NCBI GenBank assembly: GCA_039545355.1 | Contig: BCJJ01000014.1 | Span: forward strand, 189,914 to 253,913 | From: Trichosporon coremiiforme | Taxonomy: Eukaryota; Basidiomycota; Tremellomycetes; Trichosporonales; Trichosporonaceae | Length of the DNA stretch: 64,000 bases | Direction: 5' to 3' | In this document: in pieces, positions 62,371 to 64,000 of the stretch | Numbering within the stretch: the first letter of the stretch is position 1 | Layout: every line of letters begins with the position of its first letter | Notes under the pieces: model-generated | What the model saw: the letters and a program-made list of their open reading frames with translations, nothing else | The model's database searches: none | What the model was told of the DNA's origin: nothing | Program-made: the position numbers and the translations under genes

Positions 62371-63968
62371 ATGAAGACGGAGCCGATCGACATCAAGCCC
62401 GCGGCAGAGGAGTGGACAAGGGGCTCATCCTCGCTGCCCATATCGCTCCTCTCGAGCTCCGAGCCCGCCGACTCTGACTCGTCCTCTGCGTCATCTTTGT
62501 CCGATTCCGACATGGGCTCAGACAGCGACAGCGTCCCCGAGACAGACTCGGAGTCTGACAGCGAGTCTGAATCAGACATGAACCTGGACTCGGAGAGCGA
62601 CGAGCTGGAAGAGGACGTTAAGGAGGAGGTCAAGCTGGAACTGAGTCTGCCAACGGACATTCCGCTGCCCACCCCGCCGAGACCGCGTAACCTGGCGGTG
62701 GCGGGCAGCGTCAAGGTGGAGACTACGGAGGTTGAGACACAGGAGGACGAAGATGTCGAGGACGCGGATAGGACCCGCGTTGACGATATGCTTGACCTCG
62801 ACGTCTCATCTGCTCAGGCCACCATTAGTGTCGCTCCTGCCATACAGTCTGGCGTTGACGCGCCCGCGGCTATTCCTGTTGGAACGCTTCCTTCCGTACT
62901 GCAGGTTCGGCCCCCTGTATCTATACAGCCTCGACCTGAAACTGCGCCTCGCCCGGCCATCACCACCGACGGAGGAAGAGGTGGAAGGAGGCCCGGCAGT
63001 CCGCATCACGCAGTACACGACGTACAGCCCGGCGGTTGTGGAGGCGGTTGTTCGAGCAGCAGCCCCTCAAGCTTACAATGGCAACCGGCTCTACTTCGGC
63101 GTGAACGCCTACCATCCGCAGGATGCGGGAGAGGACGCCAAGCTCAGCGTCATCATCATCCCGCCGATTGAGGGAGGGTGGGCCGTAGCGCTCATCTCAC
63201 ATAAGCAGGGCTGGGGGCGGGTGATCGCCGCTCCACCCTACGCCAACTTCGACCTACCCCCGCCGCTGGCGACGGCGCCGGCTCGTCTTCTGCTCCTCCA
63301 ACCAACCCCGGCGTCTCAGCAGGCAGCTTCGCGACTGGTCCTCTTGCAGCCCGCCTGTCGAGGGCGTGCCCGGGACTAGACTTTCACCGGATTCCACTCG
63401 GCGGTGTCCCGGCACTCGCCGAGAAGAATGCGGGTGTGTGGGCATGTGCACTCGCCCTGTGGCTGATCCGCTGACCTTGGGATCCCGCGATCCCCACCAG
63501 ACGAGGGTTCCAGTTCATCAACGTCAATATGGCCCGAGCACGCCGGGAACATCGCGACCTGCTCGCAGGCATGCAGCTGCGCGCCGCAGCCGTGAAGATG
63601 ACGGTGCCATCTGCGCTGCGGAAAAGCAAGGGTAAGAGCAGCAAGAGCAAGAAGCAGAAGGGCAGCAGGGTCGACAAGGAGAGCGCTAGCAGATGCTGGA
63701 CGCGGAGGCCATTGCCCGCGCCGAATTGAAGCGGCAGAGGCGGGAGGAGATTGTGCGGAACGCGGCGCGGAACGTTGAGAAGAAGCGGGAGAAGCAGGAG
63801 AGGAAGGAGAAGGTGAAGGAGAAGCAGGAGAAGGAGCGAAAGGAGCTGAAGAAGCGCAACAAGAAGGCGGCGAGGAAGCTACGAAACATGAGTGAGAAGG
63901 AGAAGGGCAACGCGTACAGGGAGGAGAGGGTAAAGCGCAAGATGGAGAAGAAGCGTGCTCTCGAGTAG
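62371..63968 (+). pseudogene. Lineage-specific acidic/coiled-coil protein gene with broken frame
   Basis: Coding-like sequence continues through several frames. Segment 1 (62371 to about 62950) is Ser/Asp/Glu-rich with SUMO-consensus-like VKEE and VKVE sites. Segment 2 (about 62960-63250) lies in the next frame and looks folded (VRITQYTTYSPAVVEAVV, RLYFGVNAYHPQDAG, LSVIIIPPIEGGWAVALI). Segment 3 (about 63255-63470) returns to the first frame (SAGSFATGPLAARLSRA, LGGVPALAEKNAG), then a likely intron ending at 63500 leads to RRGFQFINVNMARARRE. Segment 4 (63693-63968) is in the third frame, a Lys/Glu/Arg-rich coiled coil. No GTGAGT/GTAAGT-type intron of the right phase explains the frame changes. 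Either the gene is decayed or the assembly has small indels. Function unknown. Confidence 0.5.
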
Positions 63969-64000
63969 GAGGAGCGCGCGCTGAATGGCACGCCGGGGAA

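Overview
The window is nuclear DNA of a basidiomycete yeast, most likely a tremellomycete of the Trichosporonales type. The placement is an inference from three things: high-GC coding sequence, dense short introns (typically 33-56 nt, GTGAGT/GTAAGT donors, CTGAC or CTAAC branch motif just before the acceptor), and a fully fungal gene set (Spt16, Vps13, Rsc9, Dap1, Zn2Cys6 regulators). There are no operons. Gene models below were built by joining open frames at GT/AG sites that keep frame. Where full exon sets are given they sum to whole codons.

Layout. 1-1749: the tail of a Tc1/mariner transposase abuts a ferric reductase gene that has lost its 5' half. 2166-23478: a housekeeping block with ECM16 (-), VPS13 (+), SPT16 (-) and a KEL3/KLHDC4-like Kelch gene (+). 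23797-26642: a tandem pair of lineage-specific genes of unknown function; the first is disabled, the second is intact. 27283-31180: two tandem glutathione-S-transferase-like genes, then the relic of a third, each followed on its 5' side by a degenerate copy of one upstream repeat. 31180-32695 is gene-poor. 32696-36463: a Zn2Cys6 regulator and a small gene resembling the C16orf72/HAPSTR1 family. 37242-41724: UTP7 (-) and an RSC9-like remodeler gene (+). 42285-54855: a 2OG-Fe(II) oxygenase, LETM1/MDM38 (-), DAP1, an FHS-type MFS sugar transporter, RMI1 (-) and mitochondrial PSD1. 55678-57486: FBP1 with a 542-nt first intron. 59108-61859: a second Zn2Cys6 regulator. 62371-63968: a gene whose frame is broken several times.

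How the genes relate. Several encode nuclear machinery: small-subunit processome (ECM16, UTP7), chromatin (SPT16, RSC9) and recombination (RMI1). Others act in mitochondria and lipid traffic (VPS13, LETM1, PSD1, DAP1 for heme/sterol chemistry). FBP1, the sugar transporter and the two Zn-cluster factors fit carbon metabolism, but no functional link is shown by the sequence. Four of the five divergent housekeeping pairs have a CACGTG palindrome in the shared promoter.

Main points for a second look: the three-unit GST array with one dead member, the tandem orphan gene pair, the octapeptide array inside Ecm16, the shared E-box in divergent promoters, the long introns in FBP1 and PSD1, the in-frame 36-nt intron of VPS13, and the broken gene at the right edge.
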